From assembly GCA_030440445.1 (NCBI GenBank), contig CP098528.1:1426001-1490000 (forward strand): DNA of 64,000 nt, given 5' to 3'. This stretch comes from Halomonas sp. KG2. Its GTDB lineage: Bacteria; Pseudomonadota; Gammaproteobacteria; Pseudomonadales; Halomonadaceae. This document shows, piece after piece, positions 23,774 to 33,318 of this stretch (within the stretch, counting starts at the first letter, position 1; each line of letters starts with the position of its first letter). Made by a program: the position numbers and the translations under genes. Under the pieces are notes generated by a model. That model did no database searches. It was given only the letters and a program-made list of their open reading frames with translations, and was not told where the DNA came from.

Positions 23774-24955
23774 ATGAAAGCAACAATTTTTCACAATCTC
23801 GCGCCAAAGGCTGCGTTGCGCAATATTGGTCCGGGCGAAACTCCGCGTGTGACCAATGTTGAGCTGTTCTTCGACCTGGTCTATGTATTTGCAATTATTC
23901 AGCTTTCGCATTTCCTATTAGCCCACGACAATTGGGTAGGCGCGCTTGAGGCCGTTACGCTTTTTGCGGCGGCGTGGTGGGCGTGGAATTACACGTCATG
24001 GGCGACCAACTGGCTTGACCCGGATCATGCCAGTGGGCGCGTTCTGATGATTGTGCTCATGGCTTGCGCACTGCTAATGGCGATTGCGATCCCGCATGCT
24101 TTCTCCTCTCGTGCAGGCCTTTTCGTGGGTGCTTATGTTGCCATGGCGCTGATACGCGCGGGCTATATGTCCATCGTTTTTCGTGGCGAACAGATGGGGC
24201 GAAACTATGCACAGCTTTGCGCATGGAGTGCGATCTCGGGCGTGTTCTGGATTGCTGGCGTTGTGTTTCCAAGCGCTAGATTAGAGTTGTGGATCATCGC
24301 TGTAGTCATCGACTATTCCGCGCCCTATGCTGGTTTTTGGTTACCTGGTAAAGGAGCCACGCCAATGGATAGCTGGCCTTTGCGCGGCCTGCATCTTTTG
24401 GAGCGTAACCAGCAAGTCTTCATTATTGCGCTTGGTGAATCCATCCTGCTTTTGGGAGGCTTGCTCGTTAGTCAATCTTTGGGGGCGGGTGTCATCGCTG
24501 CTGCGGCTATCGGCTTTTTATTGATTATTACACTATGGTGGATCTATTTCGTGCATCTTGCTGAAGCAGGCGAGCACAGCTTTGAACATGCGGCTGATCA
24601 TACGCGGCTGGCTCGGGCGGGCCTGGCCTATGCCCATGGAGTGATGGTCTGCGGTGCTATTGTGGTGGCTGTCGCTATCGAGCTGATTGTTGCCCATCCG
24701 CATGATGCCATTCATGCCCCAACGGCGTTGTTCGCTTTCGCTGGTCCAACGATCTTTTTGGTGGGATCGGCAATGTTTCATCGCACCATGGCCTCGAAAC
24801 TGCCCGTCTGCTATCTGCTTGCCGGGGTAGCTCTTGCGGCTTGGGCCTGGCTGGTATTAACAATGCATCTTAATGGCCTGTGGTTAGGAGGCGGGGTGTT
24901 GGTCGTGATGATCACCCTGGCAGCAACCGCTCATCGCGAAGGGGCGGCAGTATGA
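23774..24955 (+). CDS. ltrA: Low temperature requirement protein A (LtrA) family membrane protein
   Basis: 393-aa polytopic inner-membrane protein. The LtrA hallmark near the N-terminus is VELFFDLVYVFAIIQLSHFL, followed by WAWNYTSWATNWLDPDH and, later, RNQQVFIIALGESILLLGG. About ten to twelve hydrophobic helices. In Listeria LtrA is needed for growth at low temperature; the biochemical role is not known. Its stop overlaps the start of the next gene, a K+ channel-like protein (ATGA). Confidence 0.9.
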   Translation: MKATIFHNLAPKAALRNIGPGETPRVTNVELFFDLVYVFAIIQLSHFLLAHDNWVGALEAVTLFAAAWWAWNYTSWATNWLDPDHASGRVLMIVLMACALLMAIAIPHAFSSRAGLFVGAYVAMALIRAGYMSIVFRGEQMGRNYAQLCAWSAISGVFWIAGVVFPSARLELWIIAVVIDYSAPYAGFWLPGKGATPMDSWPLRGLHLLERNQQVFIIALGESILLLGGLLVSQSLGAGVIAAAAIGFLLIITLWWIYFVHLAEAGEHSFEHAADHTRLARAGLAYAHGVMVCGAIVVAVAIELIVAHPHDAIHAPTALFAFAGPTIFLVGSAMFHRTMASKLPVCYLLAGVALAAWAWLVLTMHLNGLWLGGGVLVVMITLAATAHREGAAV

Positions 24956-25611
24956 CTAGTGCTCCCTCTCGGCTTGGCGGTTTGCGGGTAACAATTGGCC
25001 TTTTAGTGGCAATTTTGTTGCACAATTTGACCTATCCATTATCGGGTGCGGAGGGTGTTTGGCCTGCGCTGTTTTATCTTTTTTATGGCTCTATCTTCGT
25101 CGTAGCGACCTTCTTGCTGTTGGCTGACCGCCGCTTGCGCGCGCTGGCGGTTGTCAGTGGAGCGGCTGTGATCGTGGCTGGACTGGCGAACTCCTATACT
25201 CCCGGTGCTTATACCACTCTGGCGGTTTATCTCACCTCCATCGCCTACCATCTTGTCATCGGCGTAGTGCTGGCACTTTATATCTTCCGCGCGACAGAGA
25301 TGATGTCCGATGTGCTAGTGGCTGCCGCTTCGATATATCTGGTGATTGGATCAGGCTTTACTGCAATTTTTTCGCTAATTGAGTGGATCGCGCCAGGCTC
25401 TTTTGTAGTGTCGTCAGGGGTACCGATCAGCTGGCAGCAACTGTTTTATTATAGTTATGTCACGCTAACAACAGTGGGCTACGGTGATATTACCCCGCAA
25501 GGGTTCTACGCCCAGTCGTTTGCGATCTTCGAGGCAATGATTGGCGTGCTATATACGGTGATCCTGCTGTCGCGCCTGGTGGGCCTTCAGACGAGCACAC
25601 AGCCAAAATAG
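24952..25611 (+). CDS. Two-pore-domain-type potassium channel protein
   Basis: 219 aa from ATG 24952, coupled to ltrA. Several N-terminal hydrophobic helices are followed by a pore module: ISWQQLFYYSYVTLTTVGYGDITP with the K+ selectivity filter TVGYGD (near residues 176-181), then a last helix FAIFEAMIGVLYTVILLSRLVG. No cytoplasmic RCK/TrkA domain, so regulation is not evident. The longer frame from 24880 lies within ltrA. Confidence 0.88.
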   Translation: MTSAPSRLGGLRVTIGLLVAILLHNLTYPLSGAEGVWPALFYLFYGSIFVVATFLLLADRRLRALAVVSGAAVIVAGLANSYTPGAYTTLAVYLTSIAYHLVIGVVLALYIFRATEMMSDVLVAAASIYLVIGSGFTAIFSLIEWIAPGSFVVSSGVPISWQQLFYYSYVTLTTVGYGDITPQGFYAQSFAIFEAMIGVLYTVILLSRLVGLQTSTQPK

Positions 25612-25721
25612 CTGACAGTCAGTGCTTCGGCAAAGAGGGTTTTAAAGAGAGTTTTGGCGCAACAAGGGTAGCGTAATATCTACTCAGAAGCCGTCTCAAG
25701 AAGCTTTTTGAAGAGTATGTG

Positions 25722-25758
25722 TGAATGTACCAGTCCAGAAAATGGACTGGTACATTCA
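25722..25758. terminator. Perfect 16-bp inverted repeat between convergent genes
   Basis: TGAATGTACCAGTCCA (25722-25737) and TGGACTGGTACATTCA (25743-25758) with a 5-nt loop. It lies between the stops of the channel gene (plus) and prc (minus). No T tract, so a bidirectional terminator is likely but not certain. Confidence 0.5.
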
Positions 25759-25769
25759 TTGGTGGGGTC

Positions 25770-27869
25770 TCAGTATTTCGCCATGCGCTGTGCGCCCTGG
25801 AGGTGGGCGTAGTCGAGTAAGATTTCGGCGGCTTCTAGTACATGGGCGCGATCAACCGGCATGTCTTCATCCTTATCCTCCTCGTTGGCAGCGTCTGCAT
25901 CACTACCTTCGGACTGCGAGTTATCACTGCGCGCATCCATCCACTCATCCAGCTCTGGCAGGTTTAAGGCGCGACGGCGTTGGTTTTCAAGCGAAAGCTG
26001 TTCAGCTTCTTGAGCTTCTAGCTCTCGTTGACGCTGTTCGCGGTTCAGGCTAACGCTGGTGTGCTGTTCGCGTAGCTGGCGAGCCAGAGTGGACTGGCGC
26101 TCTAGATAGCGGAAGTTAGGATTCTCATTGGCACGTTCTTGGTGTTGAGAGGTCAGGGCAGCGAGGCTGTTCTCCGGAGCGCCGTAGCGGCGGTACTGAA
26201 CGTTCTGCACGGTATCCCAAGCAAGAGCATTATCTAGACTGCTTTCACCAATGCGTTCAGGGTCAATCAGGCTGGGGAATATAATGTCGGGCTCAACACC
26301 GCGGTTTTGGGTGCTATCACCTGAAATGCGGTAAAACTTGGCACGGGTAAGCTTGATTTGACCATGACTAAGATCATTGAGCGTTTGCACAGTGCCTTTG
26401 CCAAAGGTGGGGGCGCCTACCACTATGCCACGGCCATAATCTTGAATAGCGCCAGCAAAAATCTCCGATGCTGAAGCGGAAAGACGGTTAACCAGTACGG
26501 TGAGTGGCCCGTCGTAAGTCGTGCCTGCGTCGGTGTCGCCGTAGAGCTGAATGCGGCCTTGAGCATCGCGAACCTGTACGGTGGGGCCTCGGTCAATAAA
26601 CAGGCCTATCAAGGAGTTGGCTTCTTGAAGTGCGCCACCGCCATTGTTACGAAGATCTAGGACAATACCTTCAATGCCTTCTTTCTTGAGACTTTCAATT
26701 TCTCGAGCGACGTCGCGGGTGGTGCTGCGATACTCATCTTCACCGGCTTGCCAGGCATCGAAGTCGACGTAGAACGTCGGAACGTCAATTACGCCAATGC
26801 GATGAGGTTGGCCGTCTCGCTCAATGTTTATCACTTCGCTATGCGCTGCCTGATCTTCCAGGCTGACGGTATCGCGAGTAATTTCAACAATTTGAGAGCG
26901 GGTCATGTCCACTGCTTGGGCAGGCACCACGTCCAGACGTACAACGGAGCCTTTAGGGCCGCGAATCAGGTCGACGACGTTGTCCAGGCGCATGCCTACC
27001 ACATTGACCATGCCGCCTTCTTCTTGGCCCACGGCGATAATGCGGTCGGCGGGCTCAAGTACGCCCGCTCGATCGGCAGGGCCACCGGGAACCAGGCTGG
27101 CGACCTTGACGTATTCGCCATCGGCTTGAAGTAGTGCGCCGATACCTTCAAGTGAAAGGCTCATTTGAATATCAAACGATTCGCTTTGGCGAGGGGAGAG
27201 GTAGCTGGTGTGAGGGTCGATAGTGCCGGAGGCTGCCGCCATGATTAACCCAAAGACGTCCTCAGACTCTGACTGACGTAAGCGGGATAGTTGCCCTTCA
27301 TAGCGCTGGCGTAGATTGCTTTCTATCTGCTCGTTATTTTGGTCGGTTAGAGCAAGCGTCAGTGCATCGTTTTTGAGTCGTTTACGCCATAGTTCGTCTA
27401 ATTCACTTTCGCGGGTTGCCCATGGTGCATCTTCGCGATCGACTTCTAAGCGCTCGTCGCTATCGAATTCGAATGAAAGGCCTTCATCAAGGCGTTCTAG
27501 CAACCACTCTAGGCGGGCAGTGTGGCGTTCGCTGAGACGATTATAAAGTGCAAATGCATCGTCAAGATCACCATCGAAAAGTGCTTCAGCCATGTCGCGC
27601 TCTAAATGGCGGTAAGGCTCTATATCGCGGTTCAATAGGTAGGAGCGTTGGCCGTCCAGAATGTCTAGATAGCGTTGGAAAGCTTCCGCTGACCACTGCT
27701 CGTCGAAGTTAATATCGGCATAATGCCCATAGCGGAGTGAGTCCGCTATTTCCTCTGCCGCTTGGCGTTGTTCGTCGGTCGGCTCAAGTTGCGCCAGCGC
27801 TGCTGGGCTGGCAATGACCAGCATCACAGCAAGGGCGACCGAGCGCGAAAACGTTGCAAACAAGCTCAT
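25770..27869 (-). CDS. prc: Carboxy-terminal processing protease Prc (Tsp)
   Basis: 699-aa periplasmic protease that cuts proteins with nonpolar C-termini and processes cell-wall enzymes. Signal peptide MSLFATFSRSVALAVMLVIA ending ALA. PDZ domain around EGIGALLQADGEYVKVASLVPGGPADRAG. The S41 catalytic Ser-Lys dyad is visible in SASASEIFAGAIQDYG (Ser) and PTFGKGTVQ (Lys). The C-terminal Prc-specific domain includes an acidic tail (SDADAANEEDKDEDM). Length matches E. coli Prc (682 aa). Divergent from the M18 aminopeptidase gene. Confidence 0.96.
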   Translation of the reverse strand: MSLFATFSRSVALAVMLVIASPAALAQLEPTDEQRQAAEEIADSLRYGHYADINFDEQWSAEAFQRYLDILDGQRSYLLNRDIEPYRHLERDMAEALFDGDLDDAFALYNRLSERHTARLEWLLERLDEGLSFEFDSDERLEVDREDAPWATRESELDELWRKRLKNDALTLALTDQNNEQIESNLRQRYEGQLSRLRQSESEDVFGLIMAAASGTIDPHTSYLSPRQSESFDIQMSLSLEGIGALLQADGEYVKVASLVPGGPADRAGVLEPADRIIAVGQEEGGMVNVVGMRLDNVVDLIRGPKGSVVRLDVVPAQAVDMTRSQIVEITRDTVSLEDQAAHSEVINIERDGQPHRIGVIDVPTFYVDFDAWQAGEDEYRSTTRDVAREIESLKKEGIEGIVLDLRNNGGGALQEANSLIGLFIDRGPTVQVRDAQGRIQLYGDTDAGTTYDGPLTVLVNRLSASASEIFAGAIQDYGRGIVVGAPTFGKGTVQTLNDLSHGQIKLTRAKFYRISGDSTQNRGVEPDIIFPSLIDPERIGESSLDNALAWDTVQNVQYRRYGAPENSLAALTSQHQERANENPNFRYLERQSTLARQLREQHTSVSLNREQRQRELEAQEAEQLSLENQRRRALNLPELDEWMDARSDNSQSEGSDADAANEEDKDEDMPVDRAHVLEAAEILLDYAHLQGAQRMAKY

Positions 27870-28007
27870 CAGTCAAGCTCTCCCGGATTTGTGTACACTT
27901 ATTCTTCCCTAGACCCGCAGATAGCCTATGAGTTGCGTAGGCCGAGGGAGCATTGTAGCAGGTCATTTACCCTGTGATACTCAATCATTACTGTTATGAG
28001 GATTTCT

Positions 28008-29312
28008 ATGTCCGAAGCTTTCAACGCGGACCGTGTAACGCGGCTATGTGATTTTCTGCACCAATCGCCTACGCCCTGGCATGCGACTCGCTGTATGGCG
28101 GAGCGTTTGGAGCAGGCGGGCTTTGTGCGTCTTGAAGAGACGGCTAACTGGCAGCTTGAGCCGGGCAAGCGTTATTACGTGACGCGCAATGATTCGTCAG
28201 TGATTGCATTTCAACTGCCTGCTGATAAGTTAACCAGCCTGCGCATGTTAGGTGCGCACACGGACAGCCCAGGGCTGCGTTTAAAGCCCAACGCCACCCA
28301 GTATGCCGCGGGATGGATGCAGTTGGGGGTGCAAGTATATGGTGGTGTGTTGTTAGCCCCGTGGTTTGATCGCGACTTGGGGTTGGCAGGGCGTGTGCAT
28401 GTACGTCACGCCGATGGTCATTTAGAAAGTGTGCTACTAAATGTGGACCGGCCGATTGCCATGGTGCCTAGTTTGGCGATTCATTTAGACCGCGATGTTA
28501 ATGCTGGACGTGTTATTAACCCGCAAACGCAAATGTCGCCTGTTGTGATGCAGAGTGATAGCGCGCAGCTTAGCGACTTATTGGCTGATTGGTTGGAAGA
28601 GCAGCATGGCTTACGTGCTGTGGAAGTTGTTGACTTTGAGTTGGGGTTTTATGACGTACAGCCGCCATCGTTGGTAGGGTTGCGTCAGGAGTTGGTCGCC
28701 AGTGCGCGGCTAGACAACTTGTTGTCGTGTTTTGTGGGACTCGAGGCGATGCTAGCGTGTGATGCTAGTCAGGGAGCCTTGCTGGTGGCCAACGACCATG
28801 AAGAGGTGGGTAGTGCCAGCGCCTGCGGTGCTCAGGGACCTTTCTTGGGTGATGTACTGAAGCGTTTAAATGCCCAAGTAGGTGGTGCGACTGAAGAATC
28901 GCTGATCCAGTTGATTCAGTCATCGCTTATGATTTCATGCGATAACGCTCACGCTTTACACCCTAATTTCCAAGATAAACACGATGAACGTCATGGCCCT
29001 GCTATCAATGGTGGTCCAGTTATTAAGGTAAATGCTAATCAGCGTTATGCCACTAACAGTGTAACGGGGGCGCTGTTTCGGGATGTGTGTCGTGAGGCCG
29101 ATGTGCCCGTGCAGTCGTTTGTTACTCGTTCAGATATGGGGTGTGGTAGCACTATTGGACCGATTACGGCGACTGAGGTGGGGGTGCCGACGATTGATGT
29201 AGGGCTTCCCCAGTGGGCAATGCATTCTGTACGTGAAACAGCAGGAACACGCGATGTTGATTATTTGACCCGAGCGTTGACGGTGTTTTTGAATCGTTCT
29301 GAGTTGTGCTGA
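28008..29312 (+). CDS. apeB: M18 family aminopeptidase
   Basis: 434-aa dinuclear zinc aminopeptidase (aspartyl-aminopeptidase family). ATG 28008 is chosen with GAGGA at 27998-28002. Metal-binding and catalytic segments: GAHTDSPGLRLKPN (His, Asp), APWFDRDLGLAGRV, ANDHEEVGSAS (Glu-Glu), SFVTRSDMGCGSTIGP (Asp) and WAMHSVRETAG (His). Cytosolic, no signal peptide. Likely single-gene transcript closed by the terminator at 29335. Confidence 0.94.
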   Translation: MSEAFNADRVTRLCDFLHQSPTPWHATRCMAERLEQAGFVRLEETANWQLEPGKRYYVTRNDSSVIAFQLPADKLTSLRMLGAHTDSPGLRLKPNATQYAAGWMQLGVQVYGGVLLAPWFDRDLGLAGRVHVRHADGHLESVLLNVDRPIAMVPSLAIHLDRDVNAGRVINPQTQMSPVVMQSDSAQLSDLLADWLEEQHGLRAVEVVDFELGFYDVQPPSLVGLRQELVASARLDNLLSCFVGLEAMLACDASQGALLVANDHEEVGSASACGAQGPFLGDVLKRLNAQVGGATEESLIQLIQSSLMISCDNAHALHPNFQDKHDERHGPAINGGPVIKVNANQRYATNSVTGALFRDVCREADVPVQSFVTRSDMGCGSTIGPITATEVGVPTIDVGLPQWAMHSVRETAGTRDVDYLTRALTVFLNRSELC

Positions 29313-29334
29313 GTACATTGCTGGTCAATAACGA

Positions 29335-29366
29335 AAAAAGCCCGCTAACTGAGTCAGCGGGCTTTT
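29335..29366. terminator. Rho-independent terminator after the aminopeptidase
   Basis: AAAAAGCCCGCT and AGCGGGCTTTT form the stem with a 9-nt loop. A and T flanks on both sides would let it act in both directions, also ending the tRNA-Met transcript. Confidence 0.85.
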
Positions 29367-29376
29367 AATATTCGTG

Positions 29377-29453
29377 TGGTGGCTACGCCCTGATTTGAAC
29401 AGGGGACCCCATCATTATGAGTGATGTGCTCTAACCAGCTGAGCTACGTAGCC
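29377..29453 (-). tRNA. tRNA-Met (CAT), elongator
   Basis: 77 nt on the minus strand: acceptor GGCTACG/CGTAGCC, D arm GCTC/GAGC, anticodon arm CATCA-CTCATAA-TGATG (anticodon CAT), T arm CCCTG TTCAAAT CAGGG, encoded CCA. The paired first base of the acceptor indicates elongator rather than initiator tRNA. Confidence 0.95.
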
Positions 29454-29530
29454 ATTCAACGGGGGCGAATATTACTCAGTAGCCCGCCGTTCGTCAAGTG
29501 TTTCTTTTTTGTTTATCAAGCGGCAGCTGG

Positions 29531-30622
29531 TCAGACGTTAAAACGGAAATGAATAACATCGCCATCTTTAACGATGTAATCCTTACCTTCTAAGCGCCAT
29601 TTGCCAGCATCTTTAGCCCCTTGCTCGCCATTGAGTGCGACAAAGTCTTCGTAAGCAACCACTTCCGCGCGGATAAAACCTTTCTGGAAATCGGTGTGAA
29701 TCACGCCAGCGGCTTCAGGGGCGCTGGCGCCTTCTTTTACTGTCCAGGCGCGGACTTCTTTAACGCCAGCGGTGAAATATGTTTGTAGGCCAAGCAGGGC
29801 ATAGCCTGCACGAATGACGCGATCAAGCCCTGGTTCTTCCATGCCCATTTCTGATAGGAACATGCTGCGCTCTTCGTCATCCAGCTCGGCAATCTCAGCT
29901 TCTAGCTGGTTGCATACCGGCACCACTGCGGCGCCTTCTTCTGCCGCAATCTCATTAACGATGTCTAGGTAGGGATTGTTCTCGAAGCCATCTTCGTTAA
30001 CGTTGGCAATGTACATGGTGGGCTTGAGCGTTAAGAAGCCAAAGCTCTTAATCTGGCGCTTCTCATCGTCATCAAGACCAAAACTGCGCAGCGGCATACC
30101 TTCAGCGAGGTGTGGCTGAATGCGGTCAAGAATGGCCTTGGTGGCGGTGGCATCTTTGTCGCCGCCTTTCACTGCACGAACGAGGCGTTGGCTGGCTTTT
30201 TCAACGGTATCCAGGTCGGCAAGTGCCAGTTCCAGGTTGATGGTTTCAATATCTGCCCGTGGGTCCACTTGGTTGGCAACGTGGATTACGTTGTCGTTAT
30301 CAAAGCAGCGTACGACATGGGCGATCGCCTGGGTTTCGCGAATATTGGCCAAGAACTTGTTGCCCAAGCCTTCGCCTTTGGATGCTCCGGCGACTAAGCC
30401 TGCGATATCGACAAATTCCATTGTTGTCGGCAGCACTTTTTGTGGCTTGACGATCTCCGCAAGCTTATCAAGTCGCGGGTCTGGCATTGGTACGATGCCT
30501 ACGTTCGGCTCAATGGTGCAGAATGGGAAGTTTTCTGCATCAATACCTGATTTGGTCAGCGCATTAAAAAGCGTGGATTTGCCTACATTAGGTAGGCCGA
30601 CGATACCGCAGTTAAAGCCCAT
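29531..30622 (-). CDS. ychF: Ribosome-binding ATPase YchF (OLA1 family)
   Basis: 363 aa. P-loop [14 protein letters not shown] at residues 8-21, switch region [19 protein letters not shown]3 FVDIAGLV, and a C-terminal TGS domain ([18 protein letters not shown], ending [12 protein letters not shown]). YchF hydrolyses ATP rather than GTP; the non-canonical NVNE in place of NKxD agrees. Follows pth on the minus strand, the conserved pth-ychF order. Confidence 0.97.
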   Translation of the reverse strand: MGFNCGIVGLPNVGKSTLFNALTKSGIDAENFPFCTIEPNVGIVPMPDPRLDKLAEIVKPQKVLPTTMEFVDIAGLVAGASKGEGLGNKFLANIRETQAIAHVVRCFDNDNVIHVANQVDPRADIETINLELALADLDTVEKASQRLVRAVKGGDKDATATKAILDRIQPHLAEGMPLRSFGLDDDEKRQIKSFGFLTLKPTMYIANVNEDGFENNPYLDIVNEIAAEEGAAVVPVCNQLEAEIAELDDEERSMFLSEMGMEEPGLDRVIRAGYALLGLQTYFTAGVKEVRAWTVKEGASAPEAAGVIHTDFQKGFIRAEVVAYEDFVALNGEQGAKDAGKWRLEGKDYIVKDGDVIHFRFNV

Positions 30623-30730
30623 AAATTACTTCCTGGCCGCTAGGGCAGCGCAACAAGGGAAGCGTCTGCCAATATTGAAAAAAAGGCGTGCTGGAACGCC
30701 TGATTCTAAGGGTGTTTATAAAGTGTGCTG

Positions 30731-31312
30731 CTATTTTACGCTATGAAGGCGGTTCATGGCTTTAGCCCAGTCGCCAGAGAGTGCAAGTGGTAGTGTAGCC
30801 AGACACTCATCCAAAGCGCTTTCAATGGCTTCCCGTTCGGCTTTGCCGGGTCGGCCTAGCACATAGTTAACGACCTGACGTGCTTCTCCTGGGTGGCCAA
30901 TGCCAATTCTTACCCGATGAAACTGCTTCTGGTTGCCTAAGGCGCTAATGATGTCTCGCAGGCCGTTATGACCGCCATGGCCACCGCCGGTCTTGTAGCG
31001 TGCCTGTCCTGGGGGAAGGTCTAGCTCATCATGAGCAACCAGTAAATTGTCAGGCGTTAGTTTGAAAAACTGTGCAAGTGCTGCAACGGCAGCACCGCTA
31101 CGATTCATAAAAGTAGTGGGATTGAGAAGGTGCAGTTCATGGTCGCCAACACGTGCTTTGGCGTACAGGCCCAAAAATTTCTTTTCCGAGCGAAGCTCTG
31201 TGTGCGCACTGCGAGCAATGGCGTCTACCAGCCAAAAGCCCGCATTATGGCGAGTTGCATCGTATTCTGCACCGGGGTTTCCCAGGCCAATAATGGCCGT
31301 TACCTGGCTCAT
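30731..31312 (-). CDS. pth: Peptidyl-tRNA hydrolase
   Basis: 193 aa. Frees tRNA from peptidyl-tRNA that drops off ribosomes. Motifs: IGLGNPGAEYDATRHNAGFW with the catalytic His, LLNPTTFMNRSG (Asn), LVAHDELDLPPG (Asp) and GGGHGGHNGLRDI. Full length. Between rplY and ychF on the same strand. Confidence 0.97.
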   Translation of the reverse strand: MSQVTAIIGLGNPGAEYDATRHNAGFWLVDAIARSAHTELRSEKKFLGLYAKARVGDHELHLLNPTTFMNRSGAAVAALAQFFKLTPDNLLVAHDELDLPPGQARYKTGGGHGGHNGLRDIISALGNQKQFHRVRIGIGHPGEARQVVNYVLGRPGKAEREAIESALDECLATLPLALSGDWAKAMNRLHSVK

Positions 31313-31371
31313 TGTCCCACCTCATAAAAATTTCTAGACGAAATTTTCGACGTCATGTCAGGCCGCAAAAA

Positions 31372-31399
31372 AAAATCAAGCGCCGAAGCGCTTGATTTT
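31372..31399 (-). terminator. Rho-independent terminator after rplY
   Basis: AAAATCAAGCGC and GCGCTTGATTTT, a perfect 12-bp stem with loop CGAA. On the minus strand it is followed by a run of T (plus-strand A9 at 31367-31375). It separates prs-rplY from pth-ychF. Confidence 0.85.
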
Positions 31400-31474
31400 A
31401 TCATTCCTAGGCCATGCAGGCATGACCCAGGTGGCACTGAAAAGCATCAGCTGGCAGCGCCGAGAGCTAGCGCT

Positions 31475-32116
31475 TTACTCAGCGCTGGACTCTTCTTCGC
31501 CTTCACCTTCGCTCTCTTCGTCATCACCGCCGCGTACTTTTACTTTGGTAATGCTTAGAACCGCGTTGTCGTGATCTTCGCCATGGGCCAGATCAACCGA
31601 CGTGACGCCAGCAGGTAGGTTCAGGTCAGACAAGTGAAGCGTAGTGCCTAGCTCAATGGCGCTGATGTCCACTTCCAAGAAGTCCGGAAGATCTTTCGGC
31701 AAGCAGCTAATGGCTACTTCATTGGCCAGGACGTGCAGTTCGCCGCCTTGGTCTTTGATGCCGACACACGTCTCTTCGCCAACGACGTGCAGCGGCACGT
31801 TCATGGTGATTTCGTGAGTGGCATCAACACGCAGGAAGTCGGCGTGGGTGAGCAGTGGCTTGAACGGGTGACGCTGTAGGTCACGAACAACCACTTGCTC
31901 TTCAGCGCCGTCGATGACCAGCTTGATCACTGAGGAGAAGAAGGACTCGTCTTCAATCGCTTTGTAGAAAGCAGTTTTTTCTACAGAGATAGACTGAGCG
32001 CCTTTCTCACCGCCGTAAATAACGGCCGGAACTTGTTGGTTCGCACGACGCAGGCGGCGGCTCGCACCTTTCCCCAGGTCGTTACGAACGCTGGCTTTCA
32101 GGATAAAATCAGACAT
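31475..32116 (-). CDS. rplY: Ribosomal protein bL25 (Ctc/TL5 form)
   Basis: 213 aa, the long form: an N-terminal 5S rRNA-binding L25 domain ([23 protein letters not shown]) plus the C-terminal TL5/Ctc beta domain ([45 protein letters not shown] is the region). The C-terminal tail is very acidic (about 20 Glu/Asp/Ser residues), as often seen in halophilic bacteria. Downstream of prs by 96 bp. Confidence 0.96.
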   Translation of the reverse strand: MSDFILKASVRNDLGKGASRRLRRANQQVPAVIYGGEKGAQSISVEKTAFYKAIEDESFFSSVIKLVIDGAEEQVVVRDLQRHPFKPLLTHADFLRVDATHEITMNVPLHVVGEETCVGIKDQGGELHVLANEVAISCLPKDLPDFLEVDISAIELGTTLHLSDLNLPAGVTSVDLAHGEDHDNAVLSITKVKVRGGDDEESEGEGEEESSAE

Positions 32117-32212
32117 GGAATTTGCCTCTTAGTTTAAGTAAGGAAACGCCGCCGACCGCGACCAGACGACGACGCTTCCAGGGCCCCAGTAGGGGGCTAC
32201 TACGTCAGGCGA

Positions 32213-33154
32213 TTAATGGAACATCGCGCTAACGGATTCTTCGTTGCTGACTCGACGGATGGCTTCCGCGATGAGTCCGGCAACGCTCAGCTGGCGAATT
32301 TTTCCGCTGCGACGGGCAGTGTCGGAAAGCGGAATGGTGTCGGTCACGACAACCTCGTCCAGCACCGAGTTGGTGATGTTGTCGACCGCAGGGCCGGACA
32401 AAATCGGGTGTGTTGCATAAGCGACAACGCGTGCTGCGCCGTGATCTTTTAACGCTTCGCCGGCTTTGCAGAGCGTGCCAGCGGTATCGATCATGTCATC
32501 GACAACCACACAGGTGCGGCCTTCGATTTCACCGATGATGTGCATCACTTGAGCCTGATTGGCCTGGGGGCGACGCTTATCAATAATGGCAAGATCAGCG
32601 TTAAGCTGTTTGGCGATAGCGCGAGCGCGCACAACGCCGCCGACATCGGGAGAAACCACTACGAGGTCGTCGTAGTTCTGGCGCTCGATGTCGTCCAGCA
32701 AAATGGGTGAGCCGTAAACGTTGTCAACCGGTACGTCGAAGAAACCTTGAATTTGGTCAGCGTGCAGATCCATCGTCATGACGCGATCAACGCCAGCTTT
32801 CACCATCATATCAGCCACAACTTTTGCTGAGATGGGAACGCGGGCTGAGCGGACGCGACGATCCTGGCGTGCATAGCCAAAATAGGGAACGACTGCCGTA
32901 ATACGGGCAGCTGAGGCGCGACGCAGGGCGTCCACCATCAGAATCAGTTCCATCAGGTTATCGTTCGTGGGGGCACAGGTGGATTGCAGGATGAACACAT
33001 CCTTACCACGCACGTTCTCATTGATCTCGACCGCGATTTCGCCGTCGCTAAATTGACCGACCGTAGCATTACCCATACGGCTGTCTAAGCTCTCGGCAAT
33101 CTTTTGAGCGAGTTCGGGATTGGCATTCCCGGTGAAAACCATCAATTTTGACAC
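32213..33154 (-). CDS. prs: Ribose-phosphate pyrophosphokinase
   Basis: 313-aa PRPP synthase: ribose-5-phosphate plus ATP to PRPP for purine, pyrimidine, His, Trp and NAD synthesis. Visible: [18 protein letters not shown], the flexible loop [19 protein letters not shown], metal-binding [12 protein letters not shown] and the PRPP-binding loop [13 protein letters not shown]. Full length. The tRNA-Gln gene and ispE lie just upstream, as in many gammaproteobacteria. Confidence 0.97.
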   Translation of the reverse strand: MSKLMVFTGNANPELAQKIAESLDSRMGNATVGQFSDGEIAVEINENVRGKDVFILQSTCAPTNDNLMELILMVDALRRASAARITAVVPYFGYARQDRRVRSARVPISAKVVADMMVKAGVDRVMTMDLHADQIQGFFDVPVDNVYGSPILLDDIERQNYDDLVVVSPDVGGVVRARAIAKQLNADLAIIDKRRPQANQAQVMHIIGEIEGRTCVVVDDMIDTAGTLCKAGEALKDHGAARVVAYATHPILSGPAVDNITNSVLDEVVVTDTIPLSDTARRSGKIRQLSVAGLIAEAIRRVSNEESVSAMFH

Positions 33155-33212
33155 GCGCAGCCACCTTTGCAGTGTTGGGGATCAGGGGAGAAAACGCAGA
33201 TCATAATTAGGT

Positions 33213-33287
33213 TGGCTGGGGTACCAGGATTCGAACCTGGGAATGCCGATACCAAAAACCGGTGCCTTACCACTTGGCGATACCCCA
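33213..33287 (-). tRNA. tRNA-Gln (TTG)
   Basis: 75 nt on the minus strand: acceptor TGGGGTA/TACCCCA, D arm, anticodon arm CCGGT-TTTTGGT-ATCGG with anticodon TTG, T arm CCAGG TTCGAAT CCTGG, encoded CCA. It sits between ispE and prs. Confidence 0.95.
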
Positions 33288-33318
33288 GCAATAAACCTAA
33301 TGCGATGACCGGGCGCTT

